Assembly (NCBI GenBank): GCA_933228675.1
Contig: OW121741.1
Location: 36,485,952-36,549,951 of the forward strand
Direction: 5' to 3'
Length of the DNA stretch: 64,000 nt
Source: Stomorhina lunata
Lineage: Eukaryota; Arthropoda; Insecta; Diptera; Rhiniidae
How positions within the stretch are numbered: position 1 is the stretch's first letter; each line of letters opens with the position of its first letter. The notes below the pieces were generated by a model. The model did not search any database. It was not told the origin of the DNA and saw only the letters and a program-made list of their open reading frames with translations. Positions 33,901 through 46,370 of this stretch are shown here, in pieces. Position numbers and translations under genes: made by a program.

Positions 33901-36900
33901 ATATAAGGTGTCAATAAGGACCCTTAGGACTACCCACTCCATATAGTGGTATACGTGTAGAATTCCATTTTTGGCCATTTTTGACTTCCAACATCCTGAC
34001 CAGAATTTTTGAAAAATTAAAATTTTCAAAGTTTTTTTAAAAAAAAAATATTTCAGGAAAACGACATATAAGGTGTCAATAAGGACCCTTAGGACTACCC
34101 ACTCCATATAGTGGTATACGTGTAGAATTCCATTTTTGGCCATTTTTGACTTCCAACATCCTGACCAGAATTTTTGAAAAATTAAAATTTTCAAAGTTTT
34201 TTTAAAAAAATCCCAAGGTTATTTCAGGAAAACGACATATAAGGTGTCAATAAGGACCCTTAGGACTACCCACTCCATATAGTGGTATACGTGTAGAATT
34301 CCATTTTTGGCCATTTTTGACTTCCAACATCCTGACCAGAATTTTTGAAAAATTAAAATTTTCAAAGTTTTTTTAAAAAAATCCCAAGATTATTTCAGGA
34401 AAACGACTTATAAGGTGTCAATTAGGACCCTTAGGACTACCCACTCCATATAGTGGTATACGTGTAGAATTCCATTTTTGGCCATTTTTGACTTCCAACA
34501 TCTTGACCAGAAATTTTGAAAAATTAAAATTTTCAAAGTTTTTTTAAAAAAATCCCAAGGTTATTTCAGGAAAACGACATATAAGGTGTCAATAAGGACC
34601 CTTAGGACTACCCACTCCATATAGTGGTATACGTGTAGAATTCCATTTTTGGCCATTTTTGACTTCCAACATCTTGACCAGAATTTTTGAAAAATTAAAA
34701 TTTTCAAAGTTTTTTTAAAAAAATCCCAAGGTTATTTCAGGAAAACGACATATAAGGTGTCAATAAGGACCCTTAGGACTACCCACTCCATATAGTGGTA
34801 TACGTGTAGAATTCCATTTTTGGCCATTTTTGACTTCCAACATCCTGACCAGAATTTTTGAAAAATTAAAATTTTCAAAGTTTTTTTAAAAAAATCCCAA
34901 GGTTATTTCAGGAAAACGACATATAAGGTGTCAATAAGGACCCTTAGGACTACCCACTCCATATAGTGGTATACGTGTAGAATTCCATTTTTGGCCATTT
35001 TTGACTTCCAACATCCTGACCAGAATTTTTGAAAAATTAAAATTTTCAAAGTTTTTTTAAAAAAAAATATTTCAGGAAAACGACATATAAGGTGTCAATA
35101 AGGACCCTTAGGACTACCCACTCCATATAGCGGTATACGTGTAGAATTCCATTTTTGGCCATTTTTGACTTCCAACATCTTGACCAGAATTTTTGAAAAA
35201 TTAAAATTTTCAAAGTTTTTTTAAAAAAATCCCAAGGTTATTTCAGGAAAACGACATATAAGGTGTCAATAAGGACCCTTAGGACTACCCACTCCATATA
35301 GTGGTATACGTGTAGAATTCCATTTTTGGCATTTTTGACTTCCAACATCCTGACCAGAATTTTTGAAAAATTAAAATTTTCAAAGTTTTTTTAAAAAATC
35401 CCAAGGTTATTTCAGGAAAACGACATATATGGTGTCAATTAGGACCCTTAGGACTACCCACTCCATATAGTGGTATACGTGTAGAATTCCATTTTTGGCC
35501 ATTTTTGACTTCCAACATCTTGACCAGAATTTTTGAAAAATTAAAATTTTCAAAGTTTTTTTAAAAAAATCCCAAGGTTATTTCAGGAAAACGACATATA
35601 AGGTGTCAATAAGGACCCTTAGGACTACCCACTCCATATAGTGGTATACGTGTAGAATTCCATTTTTGGCCATTTTTGACTTCCAACATCCTGACCAGAA
35701 TTTTTGAAAAATTAAAATTTTCAAAGTTTTTTTAAAAAAATCCCAAGGTTATTTCAGGAAAACGACATATAAGGTGTCAATAAGGACCCTTAGGACTACC
35801 CACTCCATATAGTGGTATACGTGTAGAATTCCATTTTTGGCCATTTTTGACTTCCAACATCCTGACCAGAATTTTTGAAAAATTAAAATTTTCAAAGTTT
35901 TTTTAAAAAAATCCCAAGGTTATTTCAGGAAAACGACATATAAGGTGTCAATAAGGACCCTTAGGACTACCCACTCCATATAGTGGTATACGTGTAGAAT
36001 TCCATTTTTGGCCATTTTTGACTTCCAACATCCTGACCAGAATTTTTGAAAAATTAAAATTTTCAAAGTTTTTTTAAAAAAATCCCAAGGTTATTTCAGG
36101 AAAACGACATATAAGGTGTCAATAAGGACCCTTAGGACTACCCACTCCATATAGTGGTATACGTGTAGAATTCCATTTTTGGCCATTTTTGACTTCCAAC
36201 ATCCTGACCAGAATTTTTGAAAAATTAAAATTTTCAAAGTTTTTTTAAAAAAATCCCAAGGTTATTTCAGGAAAACGACATATAAGGTGTCAATAAGGAC
36301 CCTTAGGACTACCCACTCCATATAGTGGTATACGTGTAGAATTCCATTTTTGGCCATTTTTGACTTCCAACATCCTGACCAGAATTTTTGAAAAATTAAA
36401 ATTTTCAAAGTTTTTTTAAAAAAAAAATATTTCAGGAAAACGACATATAAGGTGTCAATAAGGACCCTTAGGACTACCCACTCCATATAGTGGTATACGT
36501 GTAGAATTCCATTTTTGGCCATTTTTGACTTCCAACATCTTGACCAGAATTTTTGAAAAATTAAAATTTTCAAAGTTTTTTTAAAAAAATCCCAAGGTTA
36601 TTTCAGGAAAACGACATATAAGGTGTCAATAAGGACCCTTAGGACTACCCACTCCATATAGTGGTATACGTGTAGAATTCCATTTTTGGCCATTTTTGAC
36701 TTCCAACATCCTGACCAGAATTTTTGAAAAATTAAAATTTTCAAAGTTTTTTTAAAAAAATCCCAAGGTTATTTCAGGAAAACGACATATAAGGTGTCAA
36801 TAAGGACCCTTAGGACTACCCACTCCATATAGTGGTATACGTGTAGAATTCCATTTTTGGCCATTTTTGACTTCCAACATCCTGACCAGAATTTTTGAAA

Positions 36901-37565
36901 AATTAAAATTTTCAAAGTTTTTTTAAAAAAATCCCAAGGTTATTTCAGGAAAACGACATATATGGTGTCAATTAGGACCCTTAGGACTACCCACTCCATA
37001 TAGTGGTATACGTGTAGAATTCCATTTTTGGCCATTTTTGACTTCCAACATCCTGACCAGAATTTTTGAAAAATTAAAATTTTCAAAGTTTTTTTAAAAA
37101 AATCCCAAGGTTATTTCAGGAAAACGGCATATAAGGTGTCAATAAGGACCCTTAGGACTACCCACTCCATATAGTGGTATACGTGTAGAATTCCATTTTT
37201 GGCCATTTTTGACTTCCAACATCCTGACCAGAATTTTTGAAAAATTAAAATTTTCAAAGTTTTTTTAAAAAAATCCCAAGGTTATTTCAGGAAAACGACA
37301 TATAAGGTGTCAATTAGGACCCTTAGGACTACCCACTCCATATAGTGGTATACGTGTAGAATTGCATTTTTGGCCATTTTTGACTTCCAACATCTTGACC
37401 AGAATTTTTGAAAAATTAAAATTTTCAAAGTTTTTTTAAAAAAATCCCAAGGTTATTTCAGGAAAACGGTATATAAGGTGTCAATAAGGACCCTTAGGAC
37501 TACCCACTCCATATAGTGGTATACGTGTAGAATTCCATTTTTGGCCATTTTTGACTTCCAACATC
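30936..37565 (-). repeat. FB1 right-arm 171-bp tandem array
   Basis: About 39 monomers, period 171 bp (for example 31081, 31252, 31423), inverted relative to the left arm. Variants alternate (CATATATGG/CATATAAGG/CTTATAAGG; ATTAGG/ATAAGG; a short deletion form with an A-run before TATTTCAGG at about 32000, 34045, 35065 and 36420). A block of at least 1.3 kb from about 31500 is repeated 2,046 bp downstream. The 103-codon minus-strand frames at 31837, 33883 and 36262 arise only because the deletion form restores frame between two monomers. Confidence 0.95.
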
Positions 37566-37871
37566 ATCTTAAAATCTTTCTGAGCAAATAAAATGTTTTA
37601 ACCATTATTCAAAAAATTCCAACATTATTTCAAGCGAACAAATTATATTATTTCAAAAAGGACACTCTGGAGTGCCCGATTCATATATTGGGATGCTTGT
37701 GGCTTTTTTTATATGTCCAAAATCGTCGATAAACTTTTCCACTAACTCCAATATAATATTTAACATCACTGTTAAACTGCTAACAGCGCTCTGTTAATTG
37801 TAAAATTGACTCTGCTAAAATTTGCGGTTTTTGTCTTTGCTAGTTAAATTCGAATTTATCTTCACACACAT
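37566..37871 (-). repeat. FB1 right terminal inverted repeat (non-tandem part)
   Basis: Partner of 28101-28406, ending TTATCTTCACACACAT. Confidence 0.93.
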
Positions 37872-37880
37872 ATAAAAATT
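37872..37880 (+). repeat. Target-site duplication of FB1, right
   Basis: ATAAAAATT, identical to 28092-28100; it lies in the ATAAAAAT linker of a satellite C unit. Confidence 0.85.
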
Positions 37881-38250
37881 GGAAATTTTTGAAAAATTTC
37901 TTATAAAAATAGGAAATTTTTGAAAAACTTCCTATAAAAATAGGAAATTTTTGAAAAACTTCCTATAAAAATAGGAAATTTTTGAAAAACTTCCTATAAA
38001 AATAGGAAATTTTTGAAAAATTTCCTATAAAAATAGGAAATTTTTGAAAAATTTCCTATAAAAATAGGAAATTTTTGAAAAATTTCCTATAAAAATAGGA
38101 AATTTTTGAAAAATTTCCTATACAAATAGGAAATTTTTGAAAAATTTCCTATAAAAATAGGAAATTTTTGAAAAATTTCCTATAAAAATAGGAAATTTTT
38201 GAAAAGTTTCCTATAAAAATAAGAAGTTTTTGAAAAATTTCCTATAAAAA
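37872..38250 (+). repeat. 31-bp palindromic satellite C, right part
   Basis: About 12 units continuing the array broken by FB1, same orientation, with more variation (AACTTCC, ACAAATAGG, AAGAAG) than the left part, as usual at array edges. Confidence 0.95.
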
Positions 38251-38919
38251 TGATCTTTTGAAAATTGTGTTTCAAAAGATGAAACTAAAATCAATTCATT
38301 TGGTTCGAAGGACCAAAAATCTCAAACATCTTTTCAAGAAAAACTATTTCACTCAAAACAAATTCCGTTCCAAAATCAAAAGTTTTATTTTTATAATGAC
38401 CTTATTTCTTAAAAGTTATTCCCCTTTTAGCAACGAACTCTTGAAACTTTATCTACTTTTGAAGTAGCAAAAAATTAAATAAATATAAATTGCAGATAAA
38501 TATTATTTCCATAGTTGGTATTTTTATTTTAATTTACTCATAACAATTGTGTGAATTTATTTAAATTATATTTTCAAAATAAAGTTACATAAATTATAAA
38601 AAATTATAAAGAAATAGTATTAAGGCTGCGTGTTTGTTTGTGGGTTTTTTAAATTTGAATTGAAAAATATTCGTACCATTAAAATGAGATAAAGTTGAAA
38701 AATAAGAAAGAACGCAAATAATATTTCAAAATTCAATGCCAACAAAATATGTTAAACTTTCGAGGGTCACAAGATCATGGGATTAATACTCGCAATAAAT
38801 CTTAAAAACTTCTAATAGTTGAAAGAAAAAAGCAGGTCGTTGACTTTCAAGAGATACCCACAATTCGATCAGTCGTAGATATAGACATACCTTGGTCATT
38901 ATGGTGTGATGGATAAGTA
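38251..38919. other. Non-satellite DNA between arrays C and D
   Basis: AT-rich DNA with a short hairpin at its left edge (ATCTTTTGAAA / TTTCAAAAGAT, loop ATTGTG). A 69-codon plus-strand frame at 38258-38467 is Lys/Phe-rich with no recognised family. No gene called. Confidence 0.5.
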
Positions 38920-41010
38920 TTTCCTATTTTTTTTAGGAAATTTTTCAAAAATTTCCTATTTTTTTTCAAAAATTTCCTATGTTTTTTCAAAAATTTCCTA
39001 TTTTTTATAGGAAATTTTTCAAAAATTTCCTATTTTTTATAGGAAATTTTTCAAAAATTTTCTATTTTTTATAGGAAATTTTTCAAAAATTTCCTATTTT
39101 TTATAGGAAATTTTTCAAAAATTTCCTATTTTTTATAGGAAATTTTACAAAAATTTCCTATTTTTTATAGGAAATTTTACAAAAATTTCCTATTTTTTAT
39201 AGGAAATTTTTCAAAACTTTCCTATTTTTTATAGGAAATTTTTCAAAAATTTCCTATTTTTTATAGGAGATTTTTCAAAAATTTCCTATTTTTTATAGGA
39301 AATTTTTCAAAAATTTCCTATTTTTTATAGAAAATTTAACAAAAATTTCCTATTTTTTATAGGAAATTTAACAAAAATTTCCTATTTTTTATAGAAAATT
39401 TAACAAAAATTTCCTATTTTTTATAGGAAATTTAACAAAAATTTACTATTTTTTATAGGAAATTTAACAAAAATTTACTATTTTTTATAGGAAATTTAAC
39501 AAAAATTTCCTATTTTTTATAGGAAATTTTTCAAAAATTTCCTATTTTTTATAGGAAATTTTTCAAAAAATTTCCTATTTTTTATAGGAAATTTTTCAAA
39601 AATTTCCTATTTTTTATAGGAAATTTTTCAAAAATTTCCTATTTTTTATAGAAAAATAGGAAATTTTTGAAAAATTTCCTATTTTTTATAGGAAATTTTT
39701 CAAAAATTTCCTATTTTTTATAGGAAATTTTTCAAAAATTTCCTATTTTTTATAGGAAATTTTTCAAAAATTTCCTATTTTTTATAGGAAATTTTTCAAA
39801 AATTTCCTATTTTTTATAGGAAATTTTTCAAAAATTTCCTATTTTTTATAGGAAATTTTTCAAAAATTTCCTATTTTTTATAGGAAATTTTTCAAAAATT
39901 TCCTATTTTTTATAGGAAATTTTTCAAAAATTTCCTATTTTTTATAGGAAATTTTTCAAAAATTTCCTTTTTTTTATAGGAAATTTTCCAAAAATTTCCT
40001 ATTTTTTATAGGAAATTTTTCAAAAATTTCCTATTTTTTATAGGAAATTTTTCAAAAATTTCCTATTTTTTATAGGAAATTTAAAAAAATTTTCTTATTT
40101 TATTTTCAAAAATTTACTATTTTTATAGGAAATTTTTCAAAAATTTCCTATTTTTATGGGAAATTTTTCAAAAATTTCCTATTTTTATGGGAAATTTTTA
40201 AAATTTTCCATTTTTATGGGAAATTTTTCAAAAAATTCCTATTTTTATAGGAAACTTTTCAAAAATTTCCTATTTTTATGGGAAAATTTTCAAAAATTTC
40301 CTATTTTTATGGGAAAATTTTCAAAAACTTAATATTTTTATGGGAAATTTTTTAAAAATTTCCTATTTTTATGGGAAATTTTTTAAAAATTTCCTATTTT
40401 CATGGGAAATTTTTCAAAAATTTCCTAATTTTATAGGAAATTTTTCAAAAATTTCCTATTTTTATGGGAAAATTTTCAAAAATTTCCTATTTTTATGGGA
40501 AATTCTTCAAAAATTTCCTATTTTTATGGGAAATTTTTCAAAAATTTCCTATTTTTATGGGAAATTTTTCGAAAATTTCCTATTTTTATGGGAAATTTTT
40601 CGAAAATTTCCTATTTTTATGGGAAATTTTTTAAAGAGTTCCTATTTTTATGGGAAATTTTTCAAAAATTTCCTATTTTTATAGGAAATTTTTCAAAAAT
40701 TTCCTATTTTTATAGGAAATTTTTCAAAAATTTCCTATTTTTATAGGAAATTTTTCAAAAATTTTCTATTTTTATAGGAAATTTTTCAAAAATCTCCTAT
40801 TTTTTTATAGGAAATTTTTCAAAAATTTCCTATTTTTATAGGAAATTTTTCAAGAAATTGATATTAGGAAATTTTTCAATTATTTCATATTTTTTATAGG
40901 AAATTTTTCAAAAGAAATTTTTCAAAAAAAATTTTTCAAAAATTTACTTGTTGATAGGAAATTTTTCAAAAATTTCCTTTTTTTATAGGAAATTTTTGAA
41001 AAATTTCTTA
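38920..41010 (-). repeat. 31/32-bp palindromic satellite D (satellite C inverted)
   Basis: About 66 units of GGAAATTTTTC-AAAAATTTCC with a TATTTTTTATA linker (32 bp) in the left two thirds and a TATTTTTATGG linker (31 bp) in the right third. It is the reverse complement of satellite C and so forms the second half of a large inverted pair. A single unit near 39653-39680 is flipped. Open frames at 40340-40746 read through the 31-bp part, which has a 93-bp (31-codon) period. Confidence 0.95.
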
Positions 41011-41815
41011 TTTTGTGAAACATTATGATTCTATTGTATTTCGATATGGTTTTATCTATCTATTCCGCATTGAATTCATTCATTGACTCAATCTATTTAA
41101 CTCGCACACATTTCAAAATTATTTATTTATTTACTACTGGCTGTCACAATGACAGTTTCGCGTGCACATGAGTGGGTGTATGTATGCGAATAAACAAATA
41201 CAAACGTCAATAAAGGCATAGACCTACTAACAGATACAAGATAACAACAAATTGTATTTGAAAACTCCATCGGATACAATAGCCAGAGTAAAATTTATTA
41301 CACGATTTTACCTTGTAAACAAAACAAAAAAAAAGTGTTTTTGTTATGAACTTTTTTCTTCAAAATAATTTGATAGTAGCAATAACAACAAAAAAATTAA
41401 AAGTTAAAAATACAAAACAAAATAAATCAATTGTTAAAAAGTTGTTCCAATTGATCAGCAAGACAAGAGGGTAAGAAAAAAATGCACAGAAATCAATTTC
41501 CGTCTTTTGTTGTTATAGCACAGACACCCTTTTTTTTATCAAGGCAAAAAAAAATATTCAAGGTTTTGGTAGAATTTGAGGTACTCTATTGAAAATCTGA
41601 AGTAGCATAAAAAATAAAGTTGCGTTATTTGTTGTTATTTTGACTCATTGTTTAAGCTTTTTGTTCTACAGCCAATTTTATTTCTTTTACATCGGCGGCG
41701 TGTTACTGCTGTTTGCTTACCGCCGATGGAGCATGCTGTGGCAATTAATAATTTTTAAATAGAAATTAACAATCACAGAAATTGAAATAAATATAAGGGC
41801 TGGCCCTTATGTTAG
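41011..41815. other. Non-coding DNA
   Basis: AT-rich; no gene, long repeat or RNA recognised. Confidence 0.45.
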
Positions 41816-41984
41816 AAGAGGACGTCGGAACCTTCGAAGAAAAGACCAAGTATGAGGAAAGTCTTCCAAAGCTTGTCCTACGAATTTGGAGAATTTGCGC
41901 ACAAGATCGAAGTCCATTGATTTCTACAATATGCTCAGTCTTTCACACTAAATATAGGTCATTAAAGTAAGTAAGTAAGTAGAA
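41816..41984 (+). mobile_element. LINE 3'-terminal fragment with (AAGT)n tail
   Basis: Diverged copy of the 3' end of the LINE at 16500-17815. It contains GAAGAGGACGTCGGA, AAAGACCAAGT, TTTGGAGAATTTGCGC and ACAAGATCGAAG, and ends in AAGTAAGTAAGTAAGT. It abuts the tRNA-like sequence on its right. Confidence 0.75.
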
Positions 41985-41994
41985 ATTAATGTTG

Positions 41995-42085
41995 CCGATA
42001 CCAGGATTTGAACCTAGGGTGACTATGATATGTTATCATTAGTAGTCGACTTGGTAGTCATATAAGTCACAGTACCCTTTTTATG
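41995..42085 (-). tRNA. tRNA-like sequence (tRNA pseudogene or SINE head)
   Basis: The minus strand has a perfect B-box-type T-arm, CCTAGGTTCAAATCCTGG, followed by TATCGGCAA. About 45 nt upstream a degenerate A-box-like stretch (TGACTTATATGACTACC) is seen. The acceptor arms do not pair well, so it is not a functional tRNA. A tRNA-derived SINE or decayed tRNA is the likeliest reading. Confidence 0.35.
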
Positions 42086-42089
42086 GTCA

Positions 42090-42511
42090 AATAAACAATT
42101 TCCCCTGTCTATAATTAAGTTAGGACTATAAAGTCTAGTATGCTACCGCTTAAAGTCAGGCAATATTTATGTCTAAGAAATAGAAGCTTGAGGTAATGAT
42201 ACATAGTGTCTCGATAGTGGCAGTGATCTATGAGAACGTTTCCTATTAATACGGGGCCACGTCAGTATTGTTTAAATGGATTGGATTTTCCATATTTTCA
42301 ATCACAGTTTCAGGAGGCCCTCCTGAATAACTGTCTTCTTACAATCTTAGGTAGGCAGATTAGGTTTACTGATGACATTGCGTCAGGCATAACTGCCCTT
42401 AAGGCCTACGTCCATAGTAACCAAATCTACTCGATAAAAACCACATCAAGTCCAATTTATTCCGAATAACGACGATGAGTTAGACTGTCTTCTTAAGGAC
42501 AAACAAAAATC
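42090..42511. other. Unassigned non-coding DNA
   Basis: A 79-codon frame at 42230-42469 has no family features I recognise. No repeat detected apart from dispersed short words. Confidence 0.4.
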
Positions 42512-42517
42512 TGCTTA
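42512..42517 (+). repeat. Target-site duplication of MITE, left
   Basis: TGCTTA directly before the MITE; an identical copy at 43600-43605 follows the other end. Confidence 0.65.
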
Positions 42518-43599
42518 TTAGGGTAGAGCGAAAAACAACTTTTATTGAAATTCGATACGCCTGGGTTAAAAATCGCTACTCTACATCCTAAGGTGCTCAG
42601 AAAAAAAAATTTGCCTTCCTAGGTCAATGTCCTGAGATGGCGCCAGGACATTTATTTCTAGAACTCATTTGTATGGGAAAAATGGGAGTTTTTTCGGGTT
42701 TTGGCAAATTTCAACCAATAAATTTATGTTTTTGGTAAAACCAATAATCAGTTGTAGAAGACAACTAAATCAGCTTTAGAGTCATAAAAACTAAAAATCC
42801 ATGCAGTAGTTTTTAAGTTATTACAATTTTCCCCAGAAAATTTGGGTCCTTTTCAACGCGCCTAAAGATATGCAGCAAAAAAAATTAACTTTAGAGTACA
42901 AAAATTACAAAGTAAGACATTCCTTATCATCTAAAGTCTTATAAGTACAAAATAGTTGAAATTTATTAAACATAAACATAAAACATAAAATTTACACAGT
43001 TTTTTTATGGTACTTTTTTTAAAGGACCTTTTCAAAACTCACTTTTTAAGTTTTAGAAAATTTTGTTAAAAAAATATTCAAAATATCAAAATTTTTAATC
43101 GACATGCTAAAATAGATAGATTTAGTAATAAAATCCAAAAAAGTTCAGTTTGATATCTCATATGGTTTCGCCGTACCTGCGACTTAAAATCGTAAAATTT
43201 CGCGAAAAAGTAAATTTTTGGACATTATTTAATTAAATGCTTAATAAATGTTATTTAAGTTTTTTTTTGATAGAGCTAATGCTAAATGTTATTGCCCAGT
43301 CATTGAGGAATGAATGTCCACTAGAACTTTCCTTGATATTGGGTGAACTTAACCCTTTTTTCATCGGGGTCAAAGGTAAAAATTTGGATTTTTAGTAGCA
43401 AAAATACGAAATGTTATGAATTTAGTGGCGAATTTCGATGAAAATTAATAAAAAATAGTTATTTTTGAGAATGGTTATATTGTTTTATTAAAAGTACTTT
43501 TTTTAACCCTTAACAGACATAGGTACTAAAATGACCCAAAATTTTTTTCGAAAAAGGCGTATCGAATTTCAGTAAAAGTTGTTTTTCGCTCCACCCTAA
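42518..43599. mobile_element. Non-autonomous DNA transposon (MITE), 1,082 bp
   Basis: Terminal inverted repeats of about 45 bp: the left end is TTAGGGTAGAGCGAAAAACA then ACTTTTATTGAAATTCGATA, and the right end is its reverse complement with two mismatches. A 6-bp TGCTTA duplication flanks it. The inside is non-coding. The superfamily cannot be assigned from termini and duplication length alone. A related end lies at 19550-19607. Confidence 0.8.
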
Positions 43600-43605
43600 T
43601 GCTTA

Positions 43606-44460
43606 TGCCAACTATGAGTTGGACTGTCGGAGGGGTGCAAAAAGAAAACTAACCTTGTAACCCTTTGCTGAGGTTTCATAGGGTTTTTACCTGAAATAGC
43701 GGGTTTGGGCAATGCAGCTTTAGATCTACTTGCACTTACTTAGTTTTCTTGACTTTTATTCCAAGTCAGCACCTTACAGGCTGTCCTGGTGTTTCCACCA
43801 AACTAGCCTCACTTGCAGGCAACTCAGCATTGGGTTTCCGGATATCAATATAGTGTAGGGTGTAGCCAAACATAACAACTGAGAAAATATAAAATACCAT
43901 TTGCAGAAATATTATGGGTTTCTTATCGAATTTCGTTTTATTTTCGTCTCATTTTACTTGTGATATAATTTTGTTTTGCTCTTTTGTTCCAAAAGTTTTT
44001 TTTTTAGCTTTTTAAATGTTTTAATTCCCCTACACCATAATAAGCGATAAGGGTATATTTGGTTTGTGGTGATGTTTGTAACGCATTGAAATATTAGTCA
44101 CACATTCATCTTTAAATCTAACGATCGAATAAAAATAACTTTCTTTATCGCTTTTACGATAAATCGGTCTATTATTTCGAATAACTCCTGGGAGGTACCC
44201 GAAATAATGGTTCGATCTTAGTCAATTTCAGTAGCAATATTTTCACTTCCAAAAAAATGTCTGTGTCAAATTTCATAAAGATAAAAGCAAATTTGTAGAT
44301 TTGAGGAATGTAAAACTATATTCCGGGAAAAGAAATGTTTGGGAGATACCCCAAAATTCTAAGTTATTATATTTATTTTTAATAGGCTTTGTTCTTGTAT
44401 CGGAAAAATATTTAATGCCAAAACTCAATCAAAAGTATCTGGAAAATTATGGCCTTTACT
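43606..44460. other. Non-coding DNA
   Basis: No gene recognised. Slightly GC-richer at 43620-43870, AT-rich afterwards. The right part leads into the degenerate 190-bp repeat. Confidence 0.45.
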
Positions 44461-46370
44461 TAATTTTTTTTTAATTTAATTTTTTTTATGAATTTTTCAA
44501 AAATTAAAATTTTTGATTTTGAAAAAAATTTTTTAATTTTTTTTTTATTGCGATGTAAATAACTCCAAAACTGTTGATATCTCAAAAAACTTGTGTAAGC
44601 ACGACTTAAGGGCAGTTTTGTTCTTAATCCATTTTTTCAATTTGATTCTACAAAAATTTTCTGCCTGTTTAAATTTTTTATGAATTTTTCAAAAACTAAA
44701 ATTTTTTTGATTTAGCAAAAAAAAAAAATTATTGCGATGTAAATAACTCTTAAACCGTTGATCGCTCAAATATTTTGTCTTAGCACGACTTAATAGCAAT
44801 TTTATTCTTAATCCATTAATGTGTCTTTCAATAAAATTGGATAAGTCCTTTTCAAAATATGGCAATATAACTAGGACCAACTCTTCAAAAATCCCAAATT
44901 TGAGCAAGAAAAAAAATTGATAATTGATGATAATAGAAATTTCGGCTGTTTTTGTACTTAGGGCCATATATTTATAGTTTTATGATCGCCGAGAAATTAC
45001 AAGGTTTTTTTTCATTTCAAATTTTTATTTTATTTATTTTAAATTTTAAAAAATAAAAAATTTTTGATTTTTAAAATTTTTTTTTAATGCGATGTTTATA
45101 ACTCTAAAACCATTGATCGCTCAAAAAACTTGTGTAAGCACAACTTAAGGGCAATTTTGTTCTTAATCCATTTTTAAAATTCATTCTACAAAAGTTTTTG
45201 CTTTTTAAATTTTTTATGAATTTTTAAAAACAAAAACTTTTTGAAAAAATTTTCAATTTTTTTAATTTTTTTTTTTTTAGTTGCGATGTTAATAACTCCA
45301 AAATCATTGATCGCTCAAAAAACTTGTGTAAGCACGACTTAAGGGCAATTTTGTTCTTAATCCATTTTTTTTTTATTTCATTCTATAAAAATTTTCTGCC
45401 TTTTAAAATTTTTTATGAATTTTTAAAAAAATATTTTTTTTTAATTTTGCAAACAAAAAACTTTTATTGCGATGTTAATAACTCCAAAACTGTTGATCGC
45501 TCAAATATTTTGTCTTAGCACGACTTAAGAGCAATTTTATTCTTAATCCATTAATGTGTCTTTCAATAAAATTGGATAAGTCCTTTTCAAAATATGGTAA
45601 TATAACTAGGATCAAGTCTTCAAAAATTCCAAATTTAAGCAAGAAGAAAAAATTGATGATAATAAAATGTTCGGTTGTTTTTGTACTTAGGGCCATATAT
45701 TTATAGTTTTACGATCGCCGAAAATAAGTTAGTTTTTACCATTTAAAAATTATTATGAATTTTTAAAAAATAAAAAAATTTAAATTTTTTTTTTTTTTTG
45801 TTTTAATGGCGATGTTAATAACTCCAAAACCTTTGATCGCTCAAAAAACTTGTGTAAGCACGACTTAAGGGCAATTTTGTTCTTAATCCATTTTTTTCAA
45901 TTTCACTCTATAAAAGTTTTTCGTTTTTTAAATTTTTTAGAAGTTTTTAAAAAATGCAAATTTTTTTTAATTTTACAAAAAAAAATATTTTTTTTATTGC
46001 GATGTAAATAACTCCAAAACCGTTGATCGCTCAAATATTTTGTGTTAGCACGACTTAAGGGCAATTTTGTTCTTAATCCATTTTTATAAATTTCAGTCTA
46101 TAAAAGTTTTAGCTTTTTAAAATTTTTAATAAATTTTTCAAAAATACAAATTTTTTGATTTCGAAAAAAAATTTTGTTGATTTTTTGTTTGCGATGTAAA
46201 TAACTCCAAAACCGTTGATAGCTCAAATATTTTGTCTTAGCCAGACTTAAGGGCAATTTTCTTCTTAATCCATTAATGTATATTTCAATAAAATTGGATA
46301 AGTCCTTTTCATTATATGACAATATAACTAGGACCAACTTTTCAAAAAAAAATATATTTCGGAAAAAAAA
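44461..46370 (+). repeat. Degenerate tandem repeat of about 185-195 bp
   Basis: Eight diverged copies anchored by GCGATGTWAATAACTC at about 44550, 44733, 45089, 45285, 45470, 45806, 45999 and 46191. Spacings are mostly 183-196 bp, with two of roughly double length. Each continues with TTGATCGCTCAAA, AGCACGACTTAAGGGCAATT and TTCTTAATCCATT. Some copies have a second module with TTGGATAAGTCCTTTTC and ATATAACTAGGA. Minus-strand frames at 44689, 45475 and 46098 are repeated by-products of that module. Confidence 0.88.

Noticed and set aside
31837..36573. Three 103-codon minus-strand frames
   Set aside because: They span two 171-bp monomers joined by the short deletion form; same artefact in each block.
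40340..40746. Two overlapping repeat-protein-like frames (FYGKFFKNFLF repeats)
   Set aside because: Read-through of 31-bp units (period 31 codons over 93 bp) in satellite D; two frames are open at once and there is no start context or neighbour.
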